Below the pieces are notes generated by a model. It did not search any database. It saw only the letters and a program-made list of their open reading frames with translations, and was not told where the DNA came from. Positions 47,341 through 56,327 of a DNA stretch of 64,000 nt are shown in pieces. A program made the translations under genes and the position numbers. Origin of the DNA: JAKVBK01 sp022447275 (lineage in GTDB: Bacteria; Pseudomonadota; Alphaproteobacteria; Rhodobacterales; Rhodobacteraceae); assembly GCA_047125605.1 (NCBI GenBank), contig CP138932.1:1302001-1366000 (forward strand), written 5' to 3'. The stretch's first letter is position 1. The number at the start of each line of letters is the position of its first letter.

Positions 47341-47823
47341 ATGACAGATGCCGTTTTCCGTGAGCCCGTTGCGGGCGATACCGCACCCGATTTCTCCCTC
47401 CCACGCGATGGAGGCGAGACGGTTTCGCTTTCTGACCTGAAGGGCAAAAAGGTTGTCCTGTTCTTTTATCCCAAGGATGACACTCCGGGCTGCACCAAGG
47501 AAGCCATCGGATTTACCGAAGCGCTGGCACAGTTCGAAGCGGCGGGCGCCGTGGTGATCGGGGCCTCAAAGGATACGGTCGCCAAGCACGAAAAGTTCGT
47601 CGCCAAGCATGACCTGAAAGTGCCGTTGATCTCTGATGGAGAGGGCGATCTGTGCGAAAGCTACGGTGTCTGGGTGGAAAAGCAGATGTATGGCAAGACC
47701 TATATGGGCATCGAACGCGCCACCTACCTGATCGATGGCGATGGCAAGATTGCGCAGGTCTGGCGCAAGGTGAAAGTGCCGGGCCATGTGGACGCCGTGC
47801 TCGAGGCTGTCCAAGCCCTCTGA
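47341..47823 (+). CDS. bcp: Peroxiredoxin, Bcp/PrxQ family
   Basis: 160-residue thiol peroxidase reducing H2O2 and organic peroxides. Peroxidatic Cys in FYPKDDTPGCTKEA; conserved Arg in WRKVKVPGH. The resolving Cys five residues later, usual in E. coli Bcp (CTKEAC), is absent (CTKEAI). A second Cys occurs in GEGDLCESYGV, in the helix-3 position used by other PrxQ types. Start ATG 47341, preceded by GAGGAT; a GTG one codon earlier is possible. Confidence 0.93.
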   Translation: MTDAVFREPVAGDTAPDFSLPRDGGETVSLSDLKGKKVVLFFYPKDDTPGCTKEAIGFTEALAQFEAAGAVVIGASKDTVAKHEKFVAKHDLKVPLISDGEGDLCESYGVWVEKQMYGKTYMGIERATYLIDGDGKIAQVWRKVKVPGHVDAVLEAVQAL

Positions 47824-47909
47824 GCCAGCTTGCACCTGCAGCGCCCTCCTTGTAGGCGGGCGGCTGCGGGCCATCAGCACAGGCGCGGCACAGGCGGAGA
47901 GACGCAAAC

Positions 47910-48725
47910 ATGAAACCATTGGCAGAGATGGCCGTCGACGTTCTGACCACGGGAGACGGAAGCGCCAAGGCCGCCTTATCGCGCCGCTATGCACAGCAGT
48001 GGCAGGAGGCCCGCGCCGCAGGCGTAACACCTGCAATCGGGACCGCATCCCCGCCCCTGCGGCCTGCTCGCCCCGACAAGCCAGACCTTCTCGATCCGCG
48101 TGACGTGCCGCGGCGCCGCCCCGGCAGTCCGCAGGGCCGCATCGCGCTGCTCCATGCCATTGCGCATATCGAGTTGAACGCAGTGGATTTACACTGGGAT
48201 ATCATCGCGCGCTTCGGGCATGTGCCCTTTCCACCCGGATTTTACGATGACTGGGTGCGGGCGGCCGACGAAGAATCCAAGCATTTTAACCTCGTCAGTG
48301 ACGCTCTGGAGCGACTTGGCAGTCACTATGGCGCCCTGCCCGCCCATGCCGGCATGTGGCGCGCAGCCGAAGACACGGCAGAAGACATCATGGGCCGGCT
48401 CGCGGTTGTGCCCATGGTGTTGGAGGCCCGCGGCCTCGATGTCACACCGGGGATGATCGAGATTTTTGAACGCGCCAAGGATGCGGAAAGCGTGGCTGCA
48501 CTGAAGGTCATTTATTCAGAAGAGGTGAGCCATGTGGCCTATGGCTCCAAGTGGTTTCACTTCTTGTGCGGGCGTGAAAACGTCGATCCCAAAGAACGGT
48601 TCCATGCGCTGGTGCGCCAGTATTTCCACGGCGCGCTGAAACCGCCCTTCAACGAAGAAAAGCGGGCCGAAGCTGGAATACCGCCGGATTTTTACTGGCC
48701 ACTGGCCGAAGAGCGCGCGGGCTAG
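47910..48725 (+). CDS. DUF455 ferritin-like protein
   Basis: 271 residues. Central four-helix ferritin-like domain with metal-ligand pattern HAIAHIELNAVDLHWD, AADEESKHFNLV, MVLEARGLDVTPGM and YSEEVSHVAYG. A di-iron carboxylate centre is predicted from the E/H spacing. The family (COG2833) is widespread in proteobacteria with no proven function. It starts 87 bases after bcp, possibly the same transcript, which would suit a redox or iron role. Confidence 0.87.
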   Translation: MKPLAEMAVDVLTTGDGSAKAALSRRYAQQWQEARAAGVTPAIGTASPPLRPARPDKPDLLDPRDVPRRRPGSPQGRIALLHAIAHIELNAVDLHWDIIARFGHVPFPPGFYDDWVRAADEESKHFNLVSDALERLGSHYGALPAHAGMWRAAEDTAEDIMGRLAVVPMVLEARGLDVTPGMIEIFERAKDAESVAALKVIYSEEVSHVAYGSKWFHFLCGRENVDPKERFHALVRQYFHGALKPPFNEEKRAEAGIPPDFYWPLAEERAG

Positions 48726-48936
48726 AACCTGTGCCCCCAAGCCTGTGCAGTGCCGGCAAGATTTCGCCCATGCAGAATTGTGATCTGCGCCCCGATCGGC
48801 CCGTGTTGCACGCACAGCGCGCCCATAGTAAACCCCTCGGGCGGCACGTGTGCAGGGGGGATAATGGCACGCGCGCTTTGCGTGCACCCATGCACGACAC
48901 ACTTGAAAGAGTGGTACACACACAGGGGGTCGACCT

Positions 48937-50250
48937 TTGAAATCGCGCATTGCCCGCCGTCTCGATGCGGCCCTGTCCCGGTTTTTACCTGAACAACGCC
49001 TGTTTCTGCGCTCTGACACAGAAACGCGGTTCATCCGGCTCAGCCCGTTTCATCAGGCCATCGCCCTGAGCGGCAGTGCAGCGTTGGTCGGGTGGGCCAT
49101 CGTGGCCACGGCCATCCTCCTGATGGACAGCATCGGCTCTGGCAACGCCCGCGAGCAGATGGTGCGCGATCAGGAAACCTATGAGCTGCGCTTGGAAGAG
49201 CTGGCCGCCGAACGCGACAGCCGCGCCATGGAAGCCCTCGCCGCCCAAGAGCGCTTTGCCGCGGCCTTGCGCACGGTTTCGACCATGCAATCCCAATTGC
49301 TGGCCAGCGAAGAAAAGCGCCGCGAAATGGAAACGGCGATGGCTATCCTGCAGGACAAGTTCCGGCAGGTCCATGCAGAGCTGGATGGTGTCGAGGCTGA
49401 ACTTGCCGTGATGCAGGGCGGGCAAACCGACGGGTTGGACGCGGTCGACACCCTGCCACCGCACATGATTGAAACGCTCGAAGTCATGGCCAATGCGCTC
49501 GACAACACCGCTGCCGAGCGTGACGATGCTTCCGCCGCTGCGGCCGCCGCTGCCGCAGCAGTCGAAGAGATTGCCTTTGAAAAAGAGCTGCTGCTCGACC
49601 GCAATGATCGCATATTCACACAGCTTGAGCAGGCCGTCAGCGTGTCTATCGAGCCACTCAACAAGATGTTCAGGGATGCGGGCCTGCCCCCGGAGCAACT
49701 GCTCAACACCGTGCGGCAGGGCTATAATGGCGCGGGCGGCCCCATGACTCCAATCGCCTTCTCAACGAAGGGGTTGCCGATCGATCCCGAAACCATGCGC
49801 GCCAACCAGATTTTGGAAGGCCTAGACCGCATGAACCGCTTTCGCGCAGTGGCCGAGCGGGCGCCTTTTGCCATGCCCGTCAACTCGGCGGTGCGGTATA
49901 CCTCTGGCTTTGGCATGCGCTGGGGCCGGATGCACAATGGCTCTGACTTCGCTGGCCCAACCGGCACCCCGATCTACACAACGGCCGACGGTGTGGTGAC
50001 CTATGCAGGGTGGCAATCTGGCTATGGCCGCCTCGTTAAGATCCAACACGAGTTCGGCATCGAAACCCGTTATGCCCATATGTCGAGAATCCGCGTTGTC
50101 GAAGGCCAAAGGGTCTCGCGCGGGGATAGGATCGGTGATATGGGAAACACTGGCCGATCCACCGGCACCCACCTGCACTACGAAGTGCGTGTTGGGGGCA
50201 GACCCGTCAACCCGATGAAATTTATCAAGGCAGGAAGAGATGTTTTCTAA
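48937..50250 (+). CDS. M23 (LytM) family peptidoglycan endopeptidase
   Basis: 437 residues from TTG 48937 (GGGGG upstream). Short cytoplasmic N-terminus, one membrane helix (about 40-66), a long coiled coil (about 70-165), an Ala-rich linker, and a C-terminal M23 domain with metal ligands H333 and D337 (HNGSD) and HxH at 412-414 (GTHLHYEV). It is probably active, since all zinc ligands are present. Its end overlaps the bactofilin start by 11 bases. M23-bactofilin pairs place wall hydrolysis at cytoskeletal sites in several alphaproteobacteria. Confidence 0.92.
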   Translation: MKSRIARRLDAALSRFLPEQRLFLRSDTETRFIRLSPFHQAIALSGSAALVGWAIVATAILLMDSIGSGNAREQMVRDQETYELRLEELAAERDSRAMEALAAQERFAAALRTVSTMQSQLLASEEKRREMETAMAILQDKFRQVHAELDGVEAELAVMQGGQTDGLDAVDTLPPHMIETLEVMANALDNTAAERDDASAAAAAAAAAVEEIAFEKELLLDRNDRIFTQLEQAVSVSIEPLNKMFRDAGLPPEQLLNTVRQGYNGAGGPMTPIAFSTKGLPIDPETMRANQILEGLDRMNRFRAVAERAPFAMPVNSAVRYTSGFGMRWGRMHNGSDFAGPTGTPIYTTADGVVTYAGWQSGYGRLVKIQHEFGIETRYAHMSRIRVVEGQRVSRGDRIGDMGNTGRSTGTHLHYEVRVGGRPVNPMKFIKAGRDVF

Positions 50251-50734
50251 AAGCCGCATCAATGAGCCCGGCCCCGCCAAGCCTGAAGAGGGCACCGCCG
50301 CGCCCACCGCATCTGCTGCACCCGCAGCGCCCAAACCGGGCCTCGACAGCAAGCCTGTCGCCCCGAAGGCAAAACCGCCCGCATCGGTGCTGTCCTCAGA
50401 TCTGATCGTGACGGGCAACCTCAAGACCACCGGTGATATTCAGGTGGAAGGCACCGTCGAAGGCGACGTGCGCGCCCATCTTCTGACCGTGGGCGAAGGC
50501 GCCACTGTGCGCGGCGAGATCGTCGCCGATGATGTGGTGGTCAACGGCCGCGTTGTTGGCCGTGTGCGCGGCCTGAAGGTACGCCTGACCTCCACCGCGC
50601 GCGTGGAAGGCGACATCATCCACAAGACCATCGCGATCGAAAGCGGCGCGCATTTCGAAGGCTCCGTGCAGCGCCAGGACGACCCGTTGTCCCCCGCATC
50701 GCCCGCCAAGGCAAAAGCAGCGAAAGCTGAGTGA
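50240..50734 (+). CDS. Bactofilin (polymer-forming cytoskeletal protein)
   Basis: 164 residues. Pro/Ala-rich disordered N-terminus (about 1-48), a bactofilin beta-helix (about 50-140: SDLIVTGNLKTTGDIQVEG, TVGEGATVRGEIVADDVVVN, GRVRGLKVRL) and a disordered Lys/Ala tail. Self-assembles into membrane-associated filaments. Overlaps the M23 peptidase gene, indicating coupled expression. Strong terminator follows. Confidence 0.94.
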   Translation: MFSKSRINEPGPAKPEEGTAAPTASAAPAAPKPGLDSKPVAPKAKPPASVLSSDLIVTGNLKTTGDIQVEGTVEGDVRAHLLTVGEGATVRGEIVADDVVVNGRVVGRVRGLKVRLTSTARVEGDIIHKTIAIESGAHFEGSVQRQDDPLSPASPAKAKAAKAE

Positions 50735-50781
50735 TCCGACAAGCAGGGGCAGCGGCTTTGCCGCCCCCAGCCTGTGAACAG

Positions 50782-50814
50782 AAAGGCGTCCCGCTCCGCG
50801 CGTGACGCCTTTTT
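50782..50814 (+). terminator. Terminator between bactofilin and amidase genes
   Basis: AAAGGCGTC (50782-50790) pairs with GACGCCTTT (50804-50812), ending in five T. The symmetrical A/T flanks allow it to act on both convergent transcripts. Confidence 0.85.
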
Positions 50815-50833
50815 CATTGCGGTGTGCTTGCGT

Positions 50834-52195
50834 TCAGCGCGCCGGGGCCATCCCCGCGAAATCAACCGTGCGATGCCAGGCCTCTGCAACGCGCAACAGG
50901 GCGGCATCACTGCCAATCGGGGCGAAAATCTGCATCCCCATGGGCAGTCCCGTGTCGGAGAAGCCTGCCGGAACCGTGACGGCCGGGAACCCAAGAAGCG
51001 ACACCGGAACGACAACCTCCATCCAGCGATGATAGGTGTCCATCTCGGTGTCGCCGATCTGTTCGGGATAGGCCCACTCGGCCGGAAACGGCCACATCTG
51101 TGCGGTTGGCAAGATCAGAGCATCCACTTTGTCGAACACCGCCATCAAGGCCCGGAAAGCCTCAGAGCGCAGGCTTGTGGCGTATTGCAGGTCCAAGGCG
51201 CTGAGCGCCCGCCCCCGTTCGATCTCCCAGATAGCGGCAGGCTTGAGCAGTGCCCGTTTGCGGACATCTTCATAGAGCGGCCGCATCTTTGTCGCCACGG
51301 CGAAACTGCGCAGATCCGTCCAAGACTGCCACAGGTGCGCAGCTGGAAAGGGCGGCGCGATTGCGGTGATTTTTGCACCCGCGCCAGCCATTTTTGCGCA
51401 GGCATCATGCACGGTTTCGAAAATGCCATCCTCGTAGGGAAACGCGCCCCCCCAATCATTGAGCAACCCGAAATGAATGCCCTTCAACGTGGCACCCTCT
51501 AGCTGGCCAGACAGCGGCTGGGCCGGGCGGGACAGGGGTTGGCCCCGATCCGGGCCCGCCATCACATCCAAAAGCTGGGCCAACTGCCGGGGCGTGCGCG
51601 CCATCGGCCCCAAAGTGGAGAGCGTGTTGGAATAGACATCGCCTTCAGGCTCTGATGGCACAAGGCCAATCGTGGGGCGCAGAGAGTAGGTATTGTTCCA
51701 GCCCGCAGGGTTGCGCAGGGAGCCCATCATGTCGGAGCCATCTGCAAAATCCAGCATGCCCGTGGCCAGCGCCGCCGCAGCGCCGCCCGAAGAACCGCCG
51801 GCGGTGCGACTGGGATCGTAGGGGTTGCGCGTAACCCCATAGACCGGGTTCGTACTGTGCGAGCCCAGACCGAATTCCGGCACGTTGGTTTTGCCAATCA
51901 CGATGGCCCCTGCCGCCTTGAGCCGCGCGGCCAGAACGTCGTCGATACTGGGCACATTGTCGGCAAAGAGGGGCGAGCCAAGAGTCGTGGCAATGCCCTT
52001 CGTGCGCACGAGGTCTTTCACCGCAATTGGCACTCCATGCAGCGGCCCTGTGGCCTCTGTTGCATCGGCTTGGGCGGCCTCAGCCAGCAGCGCCTCCGCG
52101 TCGCGCAACGCAACAATGGCGTTGAGGCGTCCGTTCCAGGCATCGATCGCATCAAGCGTGTCACGCATGCGCTGCGTGCTGTTTCCGGATGTCAT
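50834..52195 (-). CDS. Amidase signature family enzyme
   Basis: About 453 residues from ATG 52195 (strong GGGGGAG RBS). A GTG at 52252 would add 19 residues that resemble the first helix of the family, so the start is uncertain. Ser-cisSer-Lys hydrolase: catalytic Lys in GVPIAVKDLV, cis-Ser and nucleophile Ser in TAGGSSGGAAAALA/DGSDMMGSLRNPAG. Substrate not predictable; it is not part of a gatCAB set here. Confidence 0.9.
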   Translation of the reverse strand: MTSGNSTQRMRDTLDAIDAWNGRLNAIVALRDAEALLAEAAQADATEATGPLHGVPIAVKDLVRTKGIATTLGSPLFADNVPSIDDVLAARLKAAGAIVIGKTNVPEFGLGSHSTNPVYGVTRNPYDPSRTAGGSSGGAAAALATGMLDFADGSDMMGSLRNPAGWNNTYSLRPTIGLVPSEPEGDVYSNTLSTLGPMARTPRQLAQLLDVMAGPDRGQPLSRPAQPLSGQLEGATLKGIHFGLLNDWGGAFPYEDGIFETVHDACAKMAGAGAKITAIAPPFPAAHLWQSWTDLRSFAVATKMRPLYEDVRKRALLKPAAIWEIERGRALSALDLQYATSLRSEAFRALMAVFDKVDALILPTAQMWPFPAEWAYPEQIGDTEMDTYHRWMEVVVPVSLLGFPAVTVPAGFSDTGLPMGMQIFAPIGSDAALLRVAEAWHRTVDFAGMAPAR

Positions 52196-52376
52196 GTCTG
52201 GCTCCCCCAACGATGCTTGCACCGCCAGTTGAACCGCAGCGATGGACCGCACGCAAGGCCCCGGACGCCGCTCATGAAAATCTGGAAAAACAGCCAGGAT
52301 AGCATGGGCAACCCGTCAGCCTACGGACAAGTCAGCACCGGAAGGCCCTGACGGGCGCAATGACATAAGCGTGGTA

Positions 52377-53498
52377 TTACTCCGACTGGGCTTCCGCGCG
52401 GCTCTTGCCTGCCACATCCTGCGCCAGCGTTGCGGCCATGAACTTATCGAGATCGCCGTCCAGCACGCCCTGCGTATCAGAGGTTTCGTGATTGGTGCGC
52501 AGGTCTTTTACCATCTGATAGGGCTGCAGCACGTAGGAGCGGATCTGGTTGCCCCAACCGGCACTGCCCTTTGCTTCATGGGCGGCGTTAATGTCCGCTG
52601 TGCGCCGGTCCAACTCCAGCTGGTACAGACGCGACTTGAGCGCCTTCATGGCAATGTCGCGGTTCTGGTGTTGGGATTTTTCCGAGCTGGTTACCACGAT
52701 GCCCGTGGGCTGGTGGGTGATCCGCACCGCCGAGTCAGTGGTGTTGACATGCTGGCCACCGGCACCGGACGACCGGTAGGTGTCGATGCGGATGTCAGCC
52801 GGGTTCACTTCGATCTCGATATTGTCGTCCACCACCGGATAGACCCAGACAGAGGCAAAGGATGTCTCGCGGGTGCCTTTGCCGAAGGGGCTGATCCGCA
52901 CGAGGCGATGCACACCACTTTCGGATTTCAGCCAGCCATAGGCATTGTGACCGGAAATCTTGTAAGCACAGGACTTGATGCCCGCCTCGGTGCCCGCTTC
53001 CTCTGACTGCAATTCCACCTTGTAGCCGCGCTTTTCTGCCCAGCGCACATACATGCGCTGCAGCATCTGGGCCCAGTCACAGGCCTCGGTACCGCCCGCC
53101 CCTGAGTTGATCTCAAGGAAGGTGTCATTGGCGTCCGCCTCCCCATCGAGAAGGGCCTCCAACTCCTTGGCTGCGGCCACCTCGACAAGGGCGGCAAGGG
53201 CCGCTTCGGCCTCTGCGACGACATCCGCATCGTCTTCCATTTCGCCCAGTTCGATCAGCTCGACATTGTCTTCAACCTCCTGATGGAGATCATCGTAAGA
53301 CTTCATGGCATCCACGAGGGCCTGCCTGTCGCGCATCAGTTTCTGGGCCGCCGCCGGATCATCCCACAGTCCGGGGTCCTCGACCCGCGCATTGAATTCC
53401 TCAAGCCGATGGGGCGCGGTTTCGCGGTCCATCCGCTGGGCCAGAAGCGCCAGTGATTTCTGGATCTTGTCGACGTTGTTCTGAGCGTCTGCGCGCAT
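52377..53498 (-). CDS. prfB: Peptide chain release factor 2
   Basis: 373 residues. Stop-codon recognition motif SPF in RLVRISPFGKGTRETSF identifies RF2 (UGA/UAA). The peptidyl-hydrolysis GGQ is in RSSGAGGQHVNTTDSAVRI. One uninterrupted frame from ATG 53498, so the autoregulatory +1 frameshift of E. coli prfB is absent. Lies downstream of the PBP1A gene start region order pbp1A-prfB on the minus strand. Confidence 0.97.
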   Translation of the reverse strand: MRADAQNNVDKIQKSLALLAQRMDRETAPHRLEEFNARVEDPGLWDDPAAAQKLMRDRQALVDAMKSYDDLHQEVEDNVELIELGEMEDDADVVAEAEAALAALVEVAAAKELEALLDGEADANDTFLEINSGAGGTEACDWAQMLQRMYVRWAEKRGYKVELQSEEAGTEAGIKSCAYKISGHNAYGWLKSESGVHRLVRISPFGKGTRETSFASVWVYPVVDDNIEIEVNPADIRIDTYRSSGAGGQHVNTTDSAVRITHQPTGIVVTSSEKSQHQNRDIAMKALKSRLYQLELDRRTADINAAHEAKGSAGWGNQIRSYVLQPYQMVKDLRTNHETSDTQGVLDGDLDKFMAATLAQDVAGKSRAEAQSE

Positions 53499-53621
53499 GG
53501 CTCGGGGCCCCTCGGGTTCGTTTGAGCCCCGGTGATACCGTGGCCGCCCTGCCCCTTCAAGGGCAGGCTTGCCGACAGCCGCCCAACACGCCAGAGCACA
53601 AACGCAGTGCGGAAGCGCCAG

Positions 53622-56135
53622 TTAGTAGAGCCCGCCCGAGCTGAGGGTGCCAAAGCTGGCCTTGGGCCCAATCGTGACGGTGCGGCCGCTGGAAGTCGTG
53701 ACGGTTTGGCCCGGCTCCACATCTGCTTCGCCGCGATCAAACAACGGCAGGTTGGACCCCATTCCGAACCCGCCATCGATCATGGCGCCCAGACCAAAGA
53801 CCGGCTCTTCGCCTTCGCGGAAATACTCGGCCACCACATGCTCGCCCGCCGCATCATTAGCCAGACGGCCACCGGTAAACCGGTCAATCTTGATGAACTG
53901 GCCCCCATCTGGCACCCGGAAATTGCCGCCGCCCATCTTTTCGGTGGCCTTCTGCATGAAGCTGTTGAACACCGGCGCGCACATGCGCCCGCCGGATGCC
54001 CCCCGGCCGAGGGATTTCGGCTGGTCATAGCCGATATAGCAGCCCGCTGCGATCGTGGAGGTAAAGCCCACAAACCAAACGTCCTTGGCGTCGTTTGTGG
54101 TGCCTGTCTTGCCGGCAACGGGCACATCGAGATTGACCCGGCCGCGGGCCGTGCCCCGTGAGACAACCCCCGTCATCATGGAGGTAAGCTGATACGCCGT
54201 AATCGGATCGATCACCTGCTTGCGCTCGCTCTCAATGCGGGGCGGCTGCCCTGCGGGCAGGCTGGGGCTGGTGCAATCCACGCAGGTGCGATCATCATGG
54301 CGATAGACGGTGGTGCCCCACCGATCCTGCACACGGTCCACCAAGGTGGGCTCCACGCGCTCGCCGCCATTTGCAAACATGGCGTAGGCCGACACCATGT
54401 TGAACAGCGTCGTTTCCTCAGAACCCAGCGAGTTCGCAAGATAGGGGCCCATATCCTCGTAGACGCCGAAGCGGTTCGAGTAACGCGCCACCGTGTCCAT
54501 ACCCAGTTCCTCAGCCAGACGGATCGTCATCAGGTTCCGCGACTGTTCAATGCCGGTGCGCAAGGGCGTTGGCCCATAGAACTTGTTGGAAGCGTTCTTG
54601 GGACGCCAAACACCCTGCGGTGTGTTGATCTCAATCGGGGCGTCGATCACGATCGTTGCAGGGGTGTAGCCACTGTCGAGAGCAGCCGCATAGACCAGCG
54701 GCTTGAACGCGGATCCGGGCTGGCGGGTGGCCTGTGTCGCGCGGTTGAACACCGATGCCTGGTAGGAAAAGCCCCCCTGCATGGCAATCACGCGGCCCGT
54801 ATTCACATCCATAGCCATGAAGGCGCCCTGCACCTCAGGCACCTGGCGCACAGACCATTGTGCGCTTTCGGCTTCTGCCGCATCGGGCCGCCGCACATGC
54901 ACCACATCACCGGGCGCAAAATTGTCGAAGAAATCCCCCGAGATCCAGCGGATATCCTCGCGGGGCACGGTGCCCGGAGCTTCGATGCCCTCTACGCCGA
55001 CAGTCAGCGACTGTTCGGCAACATCCAGCACAACCGCCGGGTACCAACGCCCCTCAAGGTCGATGTCACGGGCCACGCGCAGTTCTGACAGTGCCGCGCG
55101 CCATGCCGCATCATCTGACAGGGTGGCCACATCAACCGTTTCGCCGGTGCCCCGCCATGTGCCCTGCTCGCGGTCAAAGGCTTCGAGGCCCGTCCGGAGG
55201 GCAGTGGCTGCTTCCCGTTGCAGCTCTGGGTCGACGGTGGCCCGGATCGCAAGCCCCCCGCCAAAGAACTCTTCCTCGCCGAAGTTGCGCGACAGCTGAC
55301 GGCGGATCTCATCGGTGAAATAATCGCGCGGTGGCAGTTGCTCGCGGAAAGAAGGGAAATCGCCGTTCTGAACGCTCAAAAGCGGGGCGTCGCGGGCCGT
55401 TTCATAGTCCTCTTCGCTGAGGTAGCCATTCTCGAACATCAAACGCAGGGTGTTGTTGCGCCAGAACAAGGCATCTTCAAGATCGCGCACCGGGTGCCGG
55501 TTTGACGGGCTCTTGGGCAGGGAGGCAAGGTAGGCGGCCTCCTGGGCGTTCAACTCGCTGAGTGTCTTGTTGAAATAGGTCTGCGCGGCGGCCACCACCC
55601 CGTAGGAATTCTGGCCGAGGTAAATCTCATTGAGATACAGCTCCAGAATCTTTTCCTTGCTGACCGTGTTTTCCAGCCGCACCGACAGGATCAGTTCCTT
55701 GATCTTGCGCTCCGCGGTCCGATCCGAGGAGAGCAGGAAGTTTTTCACAACCTGCTGCGGGATGGTCGAGGCCCCGCGCAAGCGCCCCCCCTGCAGCGCG
55801 TCTACTGCCGCAGACACGATGCCTTTCACGTCAAATCCCTGATGGGTGTAAAAGTTCTTGTCTTCGGCCGAGATGAAGGCCTGCTTGACGATATCGGGAA
55901 TATCCTCGGCCGGCGCAAACAGCCGCCGTTCCCGCGCGAATTCATCGATCAAACGGCCCTCACCGGAATAGATCCGGCTGATGGTGGGCGGGGCATATTG
56001 CGCCAGCTGCTGGTGGTTTGGCAGATCGCGGCCATAGGTCAGGAAGATGGCAACGATCATCACACCGGCAAACAGCGCCCCGTTGACGCAAAGCGCAAAC
56101 AGCGCACCAAAGATATTCGTCACGAAGCGGATCAT
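53622..56135 (-). CDS. Penicillin-binding protein 1A (bifunctional class A PBP)
   Basis: 837 residues from ATG 56135 (MIRFVTNIFGALFALCVNGA). Membrane anchor at about 5-32, GT51 glycosyltransferase domain (catalytic Glu in FISAEDKNFYTHQGFD), an OB-like insertion (about 310-400) and a transpeptidase domain with SxxK in QPGSAFKPLVYAAAL, SxN in IEQSRNLM and KTGT in VAGKTGTTNDAKDVWF. Polymerises and crosslinks peptidoglycan. The AmiC-type gene lies upstream on the same strand, a common alphaproteobacterial pairing. Confidence 0.95.
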   Translation of the reverse strand: MIRFVTNIFGALFALCVNGALFAGVMIVAIFLTYGRDLPNHQQLAQYAPPTISRIYSGEGRLIDEFARERRLFAPAEDIPDIVKQAFISAEDKNFYTHQGFDVKGIVSAAVDALQGGRLRGASTIPQQVVKNFLLSSDRTAERKIKELILSVRLENTVSKEKILELYLNEIYLGQNSYGVVAAAQTYFNKTLSELNAQEAAYLASLPKSPSNRHPVRDLEDALFWRNNTLRLMFENGYLSEEDYETARDAPLLSVQNGDFPSFREQLPPRDYFTDEIRRQLSRNFGEEEFFGGGLAIRATVDPELQREAATALRTGLEAFDREQGTWRGTGETVDVATLSDDAAWRAALSELRVARDIDLEGRWYPAVVLDVAEQSLTVGVEGIEAPGTVPREDIRWISGDFFDNFAPGDVVHVRRPDAAEAESAQWSVRQVPEVQGAFMAMDVNTGRVIAMQGGFSYQASVFNRATQATRQPGSAFKPLVYAAALDSGYTPATIVIDAPIEINTPQGVWRPKNASNKFYGPTPLRTGIEQSRNLMTIRLAEELGMDTVARYSNRFGVYEDMGPYLANSLGSEETTLFNMVSAYAMFANGGERVEPTLVDRVQDRWGTTVYRHDDRTCVDCTSPSLPAGQPPRIESERKQVIDPITAYQLTSMMTGVVSRGTARGRVNLDVPVAGKTGTTNDAKDVWFVGFTSTIAAGCYIGYDQPKSLGRGASGGRMCAPVFNSFMQKATEKMGGGNFRVPDGGQFIKIDRFTGGRLANDAAGEHVVAEYFREGEEPVFGLGAMIDGGFGMGSNLPLFDRGEADVEPGQTVTTSSGRTVTIGPKASFGTLSSGGLY

Positions 56136-56327
56136 GGGGTCGTTGCGCCTCCGGGGCACGGCAATGGGGTGGAGGCGGATGCCTCCGTAGTCCCTGCTTA
56201 TATGGGAGCTGTTCGGCCCGGTCAAAATCATACGGGGCCTCTGAGCGGGCCCGTGCCGCTATGTCACGCGGTTGTGTTCCACCAAATTGTGCGGATTTGG
56301 GCCGAAATGGGCGGGATATCCAGCCAA

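Noticed and set aside
52377..53498. Autoregulatory +1 frameshift in prfB
   Set aside because: The gene is a single uninterrupted frame from its ATG with no early in-frame UGA.
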